A stretch of DNA of 64,000 nucleotides, from assembly GCF_000011385.1 (NCBI RefSeq), contig NC_005125.1, forward strand, positions 2,294,001 through 2,358,000, written 5' to 3'. Below, in pieces: positions 51,858 through 60,479 of the stretch; positions within the stretch are counted from its first letter, which is position 1, and each line of letters opens with the position of its first letter. The DNA comes from Gloeobacter violaceus PCC 7421 (GTDB lineage: Bacteria > Cyanobacteriota > Cyanobacteriia > Gloeobacterales > Gloeobacteraceae). A program made the translations under genes and the position numbers. Below the pieces are notes generated by a model. The model worked only from the letters and a program-made list of their open reading frames with translations. It was not told the origin of the DNA and did no database searches.

Positions 51858-53072
51858 TTAGGCGGCGCCGACGGTGCGGCGCGTTTGAAAGCGGGCGAGC
51901 ATTTCGTTTGCCAGTTCACCGACGACGGTGCGCGCCTGGTAGGGTCGGGCCGCCTCCAGACAGCGCTCGGCCGGGAAGGCGCTCGGATGGTGCAGCACGG
52001 TGCGCAGGGCGTCGGCAAGGGCCGTGGGGGTCCGCTCCCGGCTAATCAGGCCGCTGCCGGAGACGAGAATCCGGGGGGTGTCGCCGCTGGCGGTGCTGAC
52101 CACGGGCTTGCCGGAGGAAAGCGCCTCCAGCACGACCAGGGGCAGGCCCTCGTAGACACTCGAGAGCACCACAAGCGTGCTCGCGCGGTGCAGAACCGCC
52201 ATGCGCTCGCGGGGCACCGGCCCGAGCAAGCTCACCCGGTCTGCCAATCCCAATGCGCCGACGGTGCGGCGGATCTCCGTTTCCAACTCCCCCGCCCCCG
52301 CCATCAGTAGGTGCACCCCGGGTTCGTCCAGTTCCTGCACCGCCCGCAGCAGCAGCAGCGGATCTTTTTGGGCGTGCAGGCGGCCCGCGAACAGTAAAAA
52401 GCGCGTCTCCGGCTCCAGGCCCATCTGGGCGGCCAGAGCCCGCCTTTGGGCCAGCTCCTCCCCGGGAGTCGGCGGGTGGTACAGCGAAGTGTCGAGCATA
52501 TAGCGGAAGGTGTGGATGCGCCCGGCCAGCCGCGGGTAGCGCTCGCGGTAGAACGTCGTCGACTCGCTGTTGCACGAGAGGATCTGATCGAAATCCCCCA
52601 GGATCTGCCGTTCGAGGGCGAAGTAGCCGCTCGGGAAGCGCTGCCACAGTAAGGCGTCCTTGCGCTCGCTGGTGAGCATCTGGGCGCGCACGTCGTTGTG
52701 GACAAAATAGGTCTTCTCGCCGCTCCAGCCCCGGGCCGCCAGGGCCGGCTCCAGGCGATGAAAGTGCAGAAAGTCGCCTTCGATGCGCTTACCCAGCAGG
52801 GCGGCGGTGTAGGTAAGCGTCGTCGGGATCTTGCGGCGCACGTTGTCGTCGCCGCTCACAAACAGCGGCAAAAACCGCAACTGGCGCCCGTCGAGTTCGC
52901 CGTCGCGCCACTGACCGACTGGATGGCGATCATCGCCGGCGGTACCCACCAGCCTCAGATCAAATACCTCGGGGGCGTAGCGGATGCAGGCGCGGATGGC
53001 GGTCTGGATACCGCCGATACTGGTACCCCACGGGTCGAACTGATAAAAAATGGTCCAGATCGGTCGTCTCAT
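51858..53072 (-). CDS. Glycosyltransferase family 4
   Basis: A 404-residue GT-B enzyme starting MRRPIWTIFYQFDPWGTSIGG. The C-terminal half has FLLFAGRLHAQKDPLLLLRA and SSVYEGLPLVVLEALSSGKP, the donor-binding site of GT4. The ATG at 53072 is chosen; a frame open further upstream is a reading of the ABC gene in another frame. It lies 22 bp from the following GT4 and 19 bp from the ABC exporter, so all belong to one operon. Confidence 0.92.
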   Translation of the reverse strand: MRRPIWTIFYQFDPWGTSIGGIQTAIRACIRYAPEVFDLRLVGTAGDDRHPVGQWRDGELDGRQLRFLPLFVSGDDNVRRKIPTTLTYTAALLGKRIEGDFLHFHRLEPALAARGWSGEKTYFVHNDVRAQMLTSERKDALLWQRFPSGYFALERQILGDFDQILSCNSESTTFYRERYPRLAGRIHTFRYMLDTSLYHPPTPGEELAQRRALAAQMGLEPETRFLLFAGRLHAQKDPLLLLRAVQELDEPGVHLLMAGAGELETEIRRTVGALGLADRVSLLGPVPRERMAVLHRASTLVVLSSVYEGLPLVVLEALSSGKPVVSTASGDTPRILVSGSGLISRERTPTALADALRTVLHHPSAFPAERCLEAARPYQARTVVGELANEMLARFQTRRTVGAA

Positions 53073-53091
53073 CTTGGTGTTCCAGTGCGGT

Positions 53092-54912
53092 TTATCGTGC
53101 GACAGTCTGCAGATTGTGAAAGGACCAGTAGGCCCCCCGCTGGGCAAGCAATTGGGCGTGCTCGCCCGCCTCGACGATGCGGCCTTTTTCCATGACGACG
53201 ATTTTGTCGGCGTTGCGGACCGTCGAGAGGCGGTGGGCAATGACGATCACCGTGCGATTGAAGCGCAGCCGCTCGATGGCTTCCTGCACAAGCGCCTCCG
53301 ACTGCGAGTCGAGAGCCGAGGTCGCCTCGTCGAGAATCAAGATTTCCGGATTTCGAAGCAGCGTGCGGGCGATCGACAGGCGCTGGCGCTGGCCGCCGGA
53401 CAACTGCACGCCCCGATCCCCCACGAAAGTCTGGTAACCCTCGGGCAGGTGCTGAATAAATTCGTGGGCGTTGGCCAACAGCGCCGCTTCGCGCACTTGC
53501 TCCGGCGTCGCTTCGGGCAGACCGTAGGCGATGTTCTCGAAGACGGTCGCATTGAATATGTAAGTGTCCTGGCTGACAATGCCGATATGGTGCCTAAGCG
53601 AGATGGGGTCGAGTTCGCGGATGTCGAGCCCGTCGATTTCGATCGATCCGCTGGTCACCTCGTAAAAGCGCGGCAGCAGGGACGCGACGGTGGATTTGCC
53701 CGCCCCCGAAGAACCCACCAGCGCCACGGTCTGCCCCTGGGGCACTTCCAGGTCGAAGTCGCGCAAGACCTCGGAGCGGCCGTTGTAGGAGAAGCCCACC
53801 TGGCGAAAACGGATCGCCCGCGCCAGCCCCTCGAAGGGCAGGTGGCCCGTGGCCGGCGGGAACTGCTCGGCGAGCCTCAGCCCCTCGGCCACTTTGGCAA
53901 AGGCTGAAAGGTTCTCCAGGATATAGCCGCGGGCGTTGTTGATGCGCCGGGTGACCGGCACGCTGCGGATGAGCACCAGCATAAAGAGCATCAATTCGGC
54001 CGTATTGAGCAAGCCCTGCTGGATGAGAAACACGTAGGCACCCGCCAGGATGAGCATGCCGCTACCGAGGGTGGCCAGTTCTGTCAGCGGTTCGACGACG
54101 TGCTGCTTGGCCCGCAGCTCCATACGGGCGGTGCGGTACTCGTTGGAAAATGCCGAGAAGCGCTCCTGTTCGAATTTTTCGGTGCCGAAGGCCTTGACGA
54201 CGCGGATACCCGAGAGGGTTTCGAGAATGCGCACACTCAGCACGCGCCCGAGTTCGATGACCCGATCGCCGTACTTGCGCAGCGAGCGCAGGTACAAAGA
54301 CATCGCGTAAGCAATGACTGAGATCAACACTACAATCACCAGCGTCAGCTTCCAGGAGACGACCAGCAGCGTGGCGATATAGGCCAGCAGCGTCAGGACG
54401 CTGATCATGCACACCGAGGCGTAGCCCAGCGTGTTGCCGACATAGACCACCTCCATTTGCAAATTGTTGGTGATGGTGCCGAGTTTGGTCGTGTCGTAAA
54501 AGCGGGTCGGCGCGTAGAGGTAGTTGGTGAACAGCCGCCTGCGCAGCGCGTGGGTAGCCGCCTCTTCGTAGCCGGTGGTTTGCTCCTTGGCGGTGAAGAA
54601 AAAGTAAGCCTTCAGGCACAGCGAACATACCAGGACGATGGTGCACAGGCCGACGGTCGTGTCTTTGCCCTGCGCCTGCAGCCACTGGTTCAAAGATGCC
54701 GTCCAACCAAGATCCGGCAGGGTGAAGGTGTCGATCTCCCCCAGCACCAGCTTCAAAAACGGGATCAACAGCGCAATGGTCAACCCGTCAAACAGCGAAG
54801 AGAGGAACATCGAGCCGATGCCCAGGTACAGAGGCCGGCGATCGACTCCCCGAAACAACAGCCGCGGCGTCTCGAAGCGGCGCAGGTTCAACTTGGGCAG
54901 GAACTTCACCAT
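53092..54912 (-). CDS. ABC transporter ATP-binding/permease protein (MsbA/PglK-like)
   Basis: A 606-residue half-transporter: six N-terminal helices (about 30-320) and an ATPase domain with Walker A GSSGAGKST, signature LSGGQRQRL, Walker B ILILDEATSALD and H-loop AHRLSTV. The ATG at 54912 has caggaa upstream. No wzx flippase is in the window, while wzy and wbaP are. So this exporter could flip the lipid-linked repeat unit as PglK does in Campylobacter. Alternatively it exports lipid. The flippase role is inference. Confidence 0.9.
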   Translation of the reverse strand: MVKFLPKLNLRRFETPRLLFRGVDRRPLYLGIGSMFLSSLFDGLTIALLIPFLKLVLGEIDTFTLPDLGWTASLNQWLQAQGKDTTVGLCTIVLVCSLCLKAYFFFTAKEQTTGYEEAATHALRRRLFTNYLYAPTRFYDTTKLGTITNNLQMEVVYVGNTLGYASVCMISVLTLLAYIATLLVVSWKLTLVIVVLISVIAYAMSLYLRSLRKYGDRVIELGRVLSVRILETLSGIRVVKAFGTEKFEQERFSAFSNEYRTARMELRAKQHVVEPLTELATLGSGMLILAGAYVFLIQQGLLNTAELMLFMLVLIRSVPVTRRINNARGYILENLSAFAKVAEGLRLAEQFPPATGHLPFEGLARAIRFRQVGFSYNGRSEVLRDFDLEVPQGQTVALVGSSGAGKSTVASLLPRFYEVTSGSIEIDGLDIRELDPISLRHHIGIVSQDTYIFNATVFENIAYGLPEATPEQVREAALLANAHEFIQHLPEGYQTFVGDRGVQLSGGQRQRLSIARTLLRNPEILILDEATSALDSQSEALVQEAIERLRFNRTVIVIAHRLSTVRNADKIVVMEKGRIVEAGEHAQLLAQRGAYWSFHNLQTVAR

Positions 54913-54941
54913 CACATTCCTGTAGCGAAACAATAGGCCTT

Positions 54942-56063
54942 TCAGGCGGCAAACCGGTCGTAGACAGCTTCAAGCTTGGCGGTCTGGGTGTCGATGTCGA
55001 ACTGTTCGCACACGAACTCCCGCCCCCGCAGGCCCAGACGTCGGCCGAGGCCGCGGTCCGCGAGCAAAATATCCAGCTTTTCTGCCAGGGCGACGGCATC
55101 TCCTTCCGGGGCGAGCAGGCCCGTCTCACCATCCAGGATCGCCTCCGGGATGCCGCCGTGGCGGGTGGAGACCACCGGCACCGCGCAGGCGGAGGCTTCG
55201 TTGAAGACGATGCCCAGCGCTTCGCTGTCGCCGCTTCGGGAGGTGCGGCTGGGCAGCGAAAAGATTTCCGCCCCGCGCATCCATTCGATCACCCGGGCGT
55301 GGGGCTGGGCTCCCAAAAAGCGCACCCGACCGGCCACCCCCAGCCGCCGGGCAAGCGCCTGCAATTCGCCGGTGAGCGCCCCAGCGCCGATCTGCACCAG
55401 CGCCACCTCCGGATGGCGCGCGGCAATGCGGGCGAACGCCTCGATGAGCACATCGATCCCTTTGCGCTTGGCGTGGCGGCCGACGCAGAGAATATAGCGC
55501 TCATCGGCCGGTCGTTCGGCGGGGGTGAACTTGGCGGTGTCGATGCCGATGTAGTGGCGGATGATCTTCTCGGGCGGGCAGCCTTTGGCGAGCAACCGCT
55601 CGCGAATGAAGTCGGAGACGGCAATGATCGCGGCGGCTCGGCGCTGCAGGGCCGCCTCGTGCAGCAAAAACTGGTAATTCATCAGCCCGCGCGAGCACCA
55701 CAGCGCCAGAGGCGAAGCGGTGGCGTCGAAGCCGTGGTAGGTGACCACCAGCGGGATGTCGATCGCCTCGGCGAGGGCCAGGGCGTAGACCCCGTCGCGC
55801 CCGAAGTGGGCGTGCAGCAGCGGCAGGCGCCTGAGGGCCTCGTGGCGCGCGCGCCCCCCCGCCTGGCGCGTCAGCCAAAAAAGCCGCTCCTGCCATCCCC
55901 ATAGGCTTGCCGCCGTCAGTTTGACGTTGTCGAAGGGCACCTCCCGGAGCAGCCTGGCGACCACGAAGGTGGGGTGGTAGCGCCGCAGATGGCTCGCCTG
56001 CTCGACGATAAAAGTCTCCGAGACGCACGGGAAGACCATACGACAGATGCCGACATTTTTCAT
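54942..56063 (-). CDS. Glycosyltransferase family 4 (colanic acid WcaL/AmsK-like)
   Basis: A 373-residue GT-B enzyme. Motifs include VCSETFIVEQASHLRRY-like FPCVSETFIVEQ, the LHAHFGRDG site, and ERYILCVGRHAKRKGIDVLIEA with SRTSRSGDSEALGIVFNEAS in the C-domain. The arrangement resembles WcaL/AmsK enzymes that complete capsule repeat units. Start ATG at 56063. It lies 3 bp after the GT2 stop upstream, indicating coupling. Confidence 0.92.
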   Translation of the reverse strand: MKNVGICRMVFPCVSETFIVEQASHLRRYHPTFVVARLLREVPFDNVKLTAASLWGWQERLFWLTRQAGGRARHEALRRLPLLHAHFGRDGVYALALAEAIDIPLVVTYHGFDATASPLALWCSRGLMNYQFLLHEAALQRRAAAIIAVSDFIRERLLAKGCPPEKIIRHYIGIDTAKFTPAERPADERYILCVGRHAKRKGIDVLIEAFARIAARHPEVALVQIGAGALTGELQALARRLGVAGRVRFLGAQPHARVIEWMRGAEIFSLPSRTSRSGDSEALGIVFNEASACAVPVVSTRHGGIPEAILDGETGLLAPEGDAVALAEKLDILLADRGLGRRLGLRGREFVCEQFDIDTQTAKLEAVYDRFAA

Positions 56064-56066
56064 AGG

Positions 56067-56912
56067 TTAGGCCAGAAAGTCGAAGCGGAAGAAGGTGTGG
56101 TGGCCAAAATAGCGCCGAAAGAGCCTGGCGCGCTCGGCGAGGGTAATCTTGAAGCGCCCGTCGCCCCGGTAGTAGTGGCAGTCCGCGCTCGGTTCGACAA
56201 AGCGCATCCAGTCAAAGTTTTCGTCGATGTTGCGGTAGTGCTGGAAGTTGTGGCGGTTGGCGGCGCGCGCCGCCAGGCGGGTGGCAAGCCGCAGCTGCAT
56301 CTGTTCGGGATCGCGGTACTGGTAGTGGCAGTTGGCGAGCCGGCGCGAGCATTTTTTGAGTTTGGGCGGCATCGCATAGCCGCGCGGCCGTGCGGCATCG
56401 ACGCCGGTCGGCCAGACGAGGGCGTCGTCGACGCGAAACAGGCGCTGCTCGATATTGGAGAAGCGGTAGTAGCGGCGGCGCTGCTGGACGGGCAGTCCGC
56501 GCGAGTCGTCGCCCGCTTTCCAGAGGGCCAGATCGGTGTCGGTGAAGATGAAGTTGTACTGCAGGGTGTTGATCTGGCGGGCGCCCTCGCGCTCGGCGGC
56601 GGCGATTGCCCGCCTGGGACTTTCGGCCAGAAACTCGTCGGCATCGAGGACGAAGATCCAATCGCCCGGCTGACAGGTGGGCCGGATGTCGGCGAACATC
56701 TGGGCGCGCAGCCCGAAGTGAAAGGGCGAACCCTCGCGCCGGTAGGGAACGATCACCGCCGATTCGACGCGTTTTACCTGCTCCCAGGTGTCGTCTTCGC
56801 TGCCGTTATCCCACACGTAGATGCGGTGACAGAAGCGGCTCGCGTGGAGCAGGGTCTGGGCGATCACATCGCCTTCATTGCGCGCCAGACAGAGGGCGTG
56901 GATGCGGGTCAT
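56067..56912 (-). CDS. Glycosyltransferase family 2
   Basis: The 281-residue protein begins RIHALCLARNEGDVIAQTL, with DNGSEDDTWEQ and the metal motif FVLDADEFLAE, the pattern of 'LpsC/SunS-like' GT2 enzymes. The C-terminal half is Arg/Tyr rich (RRYYRFSNIEQRLFR). The ATG at 56912 lies inside the end of the Wzy-like gene (38-bp overlap in another frame), so translation is likely coupled to it. Confidence 0.88.
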   Translation of the reverse strand: MTRIHALCLARNEGDVIAQTLLHASRFCHRIYVWDNGSEDDTWEQVKRVESAVIVPYRREGSPFHFGLRAQMFADIRPTCQPGDWIFVLDADEFLAESPRRAIAAAEREGARQINTLQYNFIFTDTDLALWKAGDDSRGLPVQQRRRYYRFSNIEQRLFRVDDALVWPTGVDAARPRGYAMPPKLKKCSRRLANCHYQYRDPEQMQLRLATRLAARAANRHNFQHYRNIDENFDWMRFVEPSADCHYYRGDGRFKITLAERARLFRRYFGHHTFFRFDFLA

Positions 56913-58317
56913 GTCGGGTTTTCTCCGAAAAAGTCCAGCCGGCGACCGCCACGGCCGTCCACCAGTAGAAATAAAAGGTCGTCGTTTCCCACAAGTGGTT
57001 GGTGAGGCTGCCAAACAGCAGCGCCGCGCAGACGGCGATGAGCACCAGGCGAAGCTCCCGGGCGCAAGAATTGCGCGGCGAAGCCCGCCATAACCCAACC
57101 AGCCGCGTCAGCACCGCCGCCCACAACCCCAGGTAGAGCACCAGCCCGACGGCGCCCGTCTCGGCCAGGGCGCGCACGTAGTCGTTGTGGGCGCCGTTGT
57201 GAAACGGCGAGAGCGCAGTCGAGGTGTTCAGGCCGTGGCCCAGCAGAGGGGCGCGCTCCCAGGCATGGAGCAGATAGGTCCACTGCGCCAGACGCCAGAC
57301 AAACGAGTTGTTCTGGACGCTCGCCAGATGCACGGCGCTGTTGACATCGAACTGGCCGTTGAATATCGGTGTTTGGCGCAGCGATTCGAGGCGCTCCTGC
57401 CCCGCCGGGGAAGCCGTAAACGTTCCCAAGACCAGCGCCACGGCGACCGCTCCGCCGATGATCGTCTTGGCATTCAGGCGCGGCAGCAGCAGCACCGCCA
57501 GAAAGACCGCCGCCATGCCCAGGCCCCCGAGGGTCTTGGTACCCGTGTAAGGGATGACCAGCACCGCCATCAGCACCAGCCAGCGCCAGTGGCCGGTGAG
57601 CTTGAAGCGCCACCACGAGAGCCCCATCATCAAAAGCAAATAGAGCACGAAGGTGTCGGGGTGGCTGACGGTGCCGAAGACGCGGCCCTCCATGCGCGTC
57701 TGCATCAGCGGCGGCAAGGCGCCGTTGGCGAACATCTGTAAAAAGGCGACTGTGAGCGGCACGACGAGGGAGAGCATGATCAGGCTCAGTAGCCGCTCGG
57801 GGGTGATGCGGCCTTTGAGCTGCATCGCCAGGCCGTAGATCATCGCATAGGAGAGGATGCGGATCCACTCGCGCAGACTGTCCTCGCCCAACGTCGGGTA
57901 ACCCAGCATCGCCGCGTCGGCGCGGTGGCCGAGCCAACCCTGGGCCATGGCGAGGGGCCAAAAGCCCATCAAGGCGATAAACAGCGCCAACACCCCCCAC
58001 AGCCAGTCGCCCTGGATCGGTTTGCGCGCAAGCAGGCGGGTGATCAGATAAATCACCGTCACCGCGTCGATCAGTAGCGCCAGCGCCCCGGTCAGCCCGA
58101 AGCTGCTGAATGGGTCGAGGCTCGAGCGCAGCACCAGCAGGATAATCACCGTCACCTCGAATTTGAGGATGAGGCAGATCACGCCCACGGCGACCACGGC
58201 GGCGGCCCCCACCAGCAGGGGCGATTTGACCAGGGCGGCCCCGACCAGAGCGCACCCGGCGATAAAGGCCACCAGGGCGATCCAGCCGCCCGAGCGGTTG
58301 AGCAGGGCTCCTTGCAT
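56875..58317 (-). CDS. O-antigen ligase/polymerase family protein (Wzy/WaaL-like)
   Basis: A 480-residue membrane protein with about twelve helices. The large loop after the middle (GTKTLGGLG …, HLASVQNNSFVWRLAQW, LLGHGLNTSTA, HNDYVRALAETGAVGL) contains the HNDYxxxxxExG motif typical of Wzy_C/O-antigen ligases. In a locus with Wzc and Wza it is most likely the periplasmic polymerase. The ATG at 58317 is used. It overlaps the next gene by 38 bp. Confidence 0.88.
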   Translation of the reverse strand: MQGALLNRSGGWIALVAFIAGCALVGAALVKSPLLVGAAAVVAVGVICLILKFEVTVIILLVLRSSLDPFSSFGLTGALALLIDAVTVIYLITRLLARKPIQGDWLWGVLALFIALMGFWPLAMAQGWLGHRADAAMLGYPTLGEDSLREWIRILSYAMIYGLAMQLKGRITPERLLSLIMLSLVVPLTVAFLQMFANGALPPLMQTRMEGRVFGTVSHPDTFVLYLLLMMGLSWWRFKLTGHWRWLVLMAVLVIPYTGTKTLGGLGMAAVFLAVLLLPRLNAKTIIGGAVAVALVLGTFTASPAGQERLESLRQTPIFNGQFDVNSAVHLASVQNNSFVWRLAQWTYLLHAWERAPLLGHGLNTSTALSPFHNGAHNDYVRALAETGAVGLVLYLGLWAAVLTRLVGLWRASPRNSCARELRLVLIAVCAALLFGSLTNHLWETTTFYFYWWTAVAVAGWTFSEKTRHDPHPRPLSGAQ

Positions 58318-58326
58318 GGGATATTC

Positions 58327-59298
58327 CTAACTAATGGCGATGCAGCAATCGTCGGCGCGCACCGAGCGCACGACCGTATCGGCGACGCTCAGGCGAAAGG
58401 CTGCCGCCGACCAGACCACCGAGTCGAGCACCCGGGCGCCGTGATTGAGGATGGTGCCGTCGCCGATGCAGGAGTTGCCCTCGATGATGGCGGTGGAGTG
58501 GATGTAGCAGTGATCCCCCACCAGGGCAGTGGGCGAGATGCGCGCCCCCGGCTCGATGACCGTGTGGCGGCCGATGCGCGACTGCAGCCCCGGTTGGCTC
58601 AACAGATCCCAGTGGGTGTGCAGGTACTGGCTGAGGGTGCCGATGTCCGACCAGTAGGCTTTGGTCTCCAGCGCGTAGATGGGCGCCCCTTTAGCCACCA
58701 GCATCGGAAACAGTTGCGAGCCGAAGTCGAATTCTTCTGCGGCGGGAATGAAGTCAAAAATTTCCGGTTCGAGCATGTAGATGCCCATGTTGACCAGATT
58801 CGAGCGCGCGGTGCCGGGGGCGGGTTTTTCTTGAAAGGAGCGCACGCGCCCGTCCGGGTCGCACACCAGCACCCCAAAGCGCGACGGGTCGCTCACGACG
58901 GTGGTGGCGATGGTGGCCAGCGCCCCCCGGGTGCGGTGAAAAGCCAACAGTTCGGAAAAATCGAGATCGGTCACCACGTCCGCCGAGGTGACCACGAAGG
59001 TGCCGCCCTGCAGGTAAGCCGCCTGGCGGCGCACCCCGCCCGCGGTGCCCAACAGCTGCGTCTCGTGGGAGTAAGCGAGATCGACGCCGTACTCGTAGCC
59101 ACTGCCAAAGGCCCGCTCGATCTTTTCGCCCTGATAGTGCAAGTTGGCCATCGCTTCACAAAAACCGTGCTCGCGGCACAGATCGAGCATGCGACCCATC
59201 ACCGGCCGATTCAGTACAGGGACCAGGGGTTTGGGCACCAGGTTGGTGAGCGGACGCAGGCGGGTTCCCTTGCCCGCCGCCAGGATGAAGGCTTTCAT
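58327..59298 (-). CDS. Nucleotidyltransferase/mannose-1-phosphate guanylyltransferase-like
   Basis: A 323-residue sugar-nucleotide pyrophosphorylase. The N-domain has AAGKGTRLRPLTNLVPKPLVPV and the LLGTAGGVRR turn; a short left-handed beta-helix C-domain (ISPTALVGDHCYIHSTAI) follows from about 240. This layout matches GDP-mannose pyrophosphorylases of the GMPP type, though a different NDP-hexose is possible. It should provide an activated sugar for the glycosyltransferases. Start ATG at 59298. Confidence 0.88.
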   Translation of the reverse strand: MKAFILAAGKGTRLRPLTNLVPKPLVPVLNRPVMGRMLDLCREHGFCEAMANLHYQGEKIERAFGSGYEYGVDLAYSHETQLLGTAGGVRRQAAYLQGGTFVVTSADVVTDLDFSELLAFHRTRGALATIATTVVSDPSRFGVLVCDPDGRVRSFQEKPAPGTARSNLVNMGIYMLEPEIFDFIPAAEEFDFGSQLFPMLVAKGAPIYALETKAYWSDIGTLSQYLHTHWDLLSQPGLQSRIGRHTVIEPGARISPTALVGDHCYIHSTAIIEGNSCIGDGTILNHGARVLDSVVWSAAAFRLSVADTVVRSVRADDCCIAIS

Positions 59299-59387
59299 AT
59301 AATTTGCACACCTCTATGAAGAACCGTTGGGCTGGGAACAAAGCCGGGCCGCGCAGGTGCTGCAGCCCGGCAGGAACAGCGCGGCCT

Positions 59388-60479
59388 CTAGAAAAAGCGG
59401 AACGGGAAGGTGAAGATGCGCAGTATGTCGCCCAGCGGTCCCAAAAACGCGCGGGACTGATCGGCGGCGGTAAAGCTGCCGCCGCGGCCGACGAAGACGA
59501 CATCGCCGTTGCGCACCTGGACTTTTTGGCTGCCGTCGGAGACTTTGTTGAGGTTGAGGGCGACGCGCTCGATGCGGCCGTTGGGGAGCATGCGGGCTAC
59601 CGAGATGTCCTCAAGGTTGGCTTCGGTGGTGGCGCCGCCCGCTGCGGAGATGGCGTTGAGCAGGCCCGAGCGCGGGTCGATATCTACCGAGCCGGGCCGC
59701 TTCACCTCGCCTGCCACCTGCACGCTGATCGTCCGGGGGGCGAGCGAGGAGGTGGCCACCTGCTGGGCCATGTCCTCGGTAATTTTGTCGTCCGCAGGCA
59801 GGGTGGGCACCTGGATGGTGTCGCCGTCGGTGAGGGTCAGATCGCGCCGGAAATCGCCGGTCTGCAGCGCCTCCCAGAGGTTGACGGTCTCTTTTTGATC
59901 GCCGTCCGGCAGCTGGCGAATCAGGGTGACTTGTCGCACGTCGGCGCGGTGGGTGACCCCACCGGCCAGGGCGATGGCGTTGGAGATGCGCTCGACCCCG
60001 ACCCGCCGGGTGAGGCCGCCCTGGGTACCGCCCGTCGCCATAGCGCCGGTCTGGGGCAAGAATACCTGCGGGCCGGGGCGCATCACCTCACCCACGACGT
60101 TGACCTGCAGGGGCCGCGTCTCCATCACCGACACGGCAATCACCGGTTTTTTGAGGATGCCGGTGAACTGGCTGCGCAGGTGCTCAGATAAGTCCTCCGG
60201 GGTGCGCCCGGCGGCGCGCACCGCGCCCACGTACATGATGTTGATCGTGCCGTCGGGCAAAATCGTCTGCTCGCGCGAAAGGTCCACGAAGCCCAGCACA
60301 TCGATGCGGATCTGATCGCCGGAGCGCAGGCGGTAACCCTGGTTGGTCACCGACGCGTCGAAGCTCGCCACCGGGGCCGCCGCCTGCTGGGCCGGGGCGG
60401 GTAGGCCCGCCCCCACAGCGGCGGTGCAGGCGAGGCTTAAGGACAACCAAAAGGTTCTATTCATGGCACGCTCGCTCAT
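59388..60479 (-). CDS. wza: Polysaccharide export protein (Wza/SLBB type)
   Basis: A 363-residue export protein. It has a signal peptide (MNRTFWLSLSLACTAAVGAG), the Poly_export domain (GYRLRSGDQIRIDVLGFVDLS …, LQVNVVGEVMRPG) and two SLBB units (ISNAIALAGGVTHRA and LLNAISAAGGATTEA). No lipobox Cys of the Wza kind is seen. Two starts are possible: ATG 60479, overlapping the wzc stop as ATGA, or ATG 60464 right before the signal peptide. It should form or feed the outer-membrane channel. Confidence 0.92.
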   Translation of the reverse strand: MSERAMNRTFWLSLSLACTAAVGAGLPAPAQQAAAPVASFDASVTNQGYRLRSGDQIRIDVLGFVDLSREQTILPDGTINIMYVGAVRAAGRTPEDLSEHLRSQFTGILKKPVIAVSVMETRPLQVNVVGEVMRPGPQVFLPQTGAMATGGTQGGLTRRVGVERISNAIALAGGVTHRADVRQVTLIRQLPDGDQKETVNLWEALQTGDFRRDLTLTDGDTIQVPTLPADDKITEDMAQQVATSSLAPRTISVQVAGEVKRPGSVDIDPRSGLLNAISAAGGATTEANLEDISVARMLPNGRIERVALNLNKVSDGSQKVQVRNGDVVFVGRGGSFTAADQSRAFLGPLGDILRIFTFPFRFF

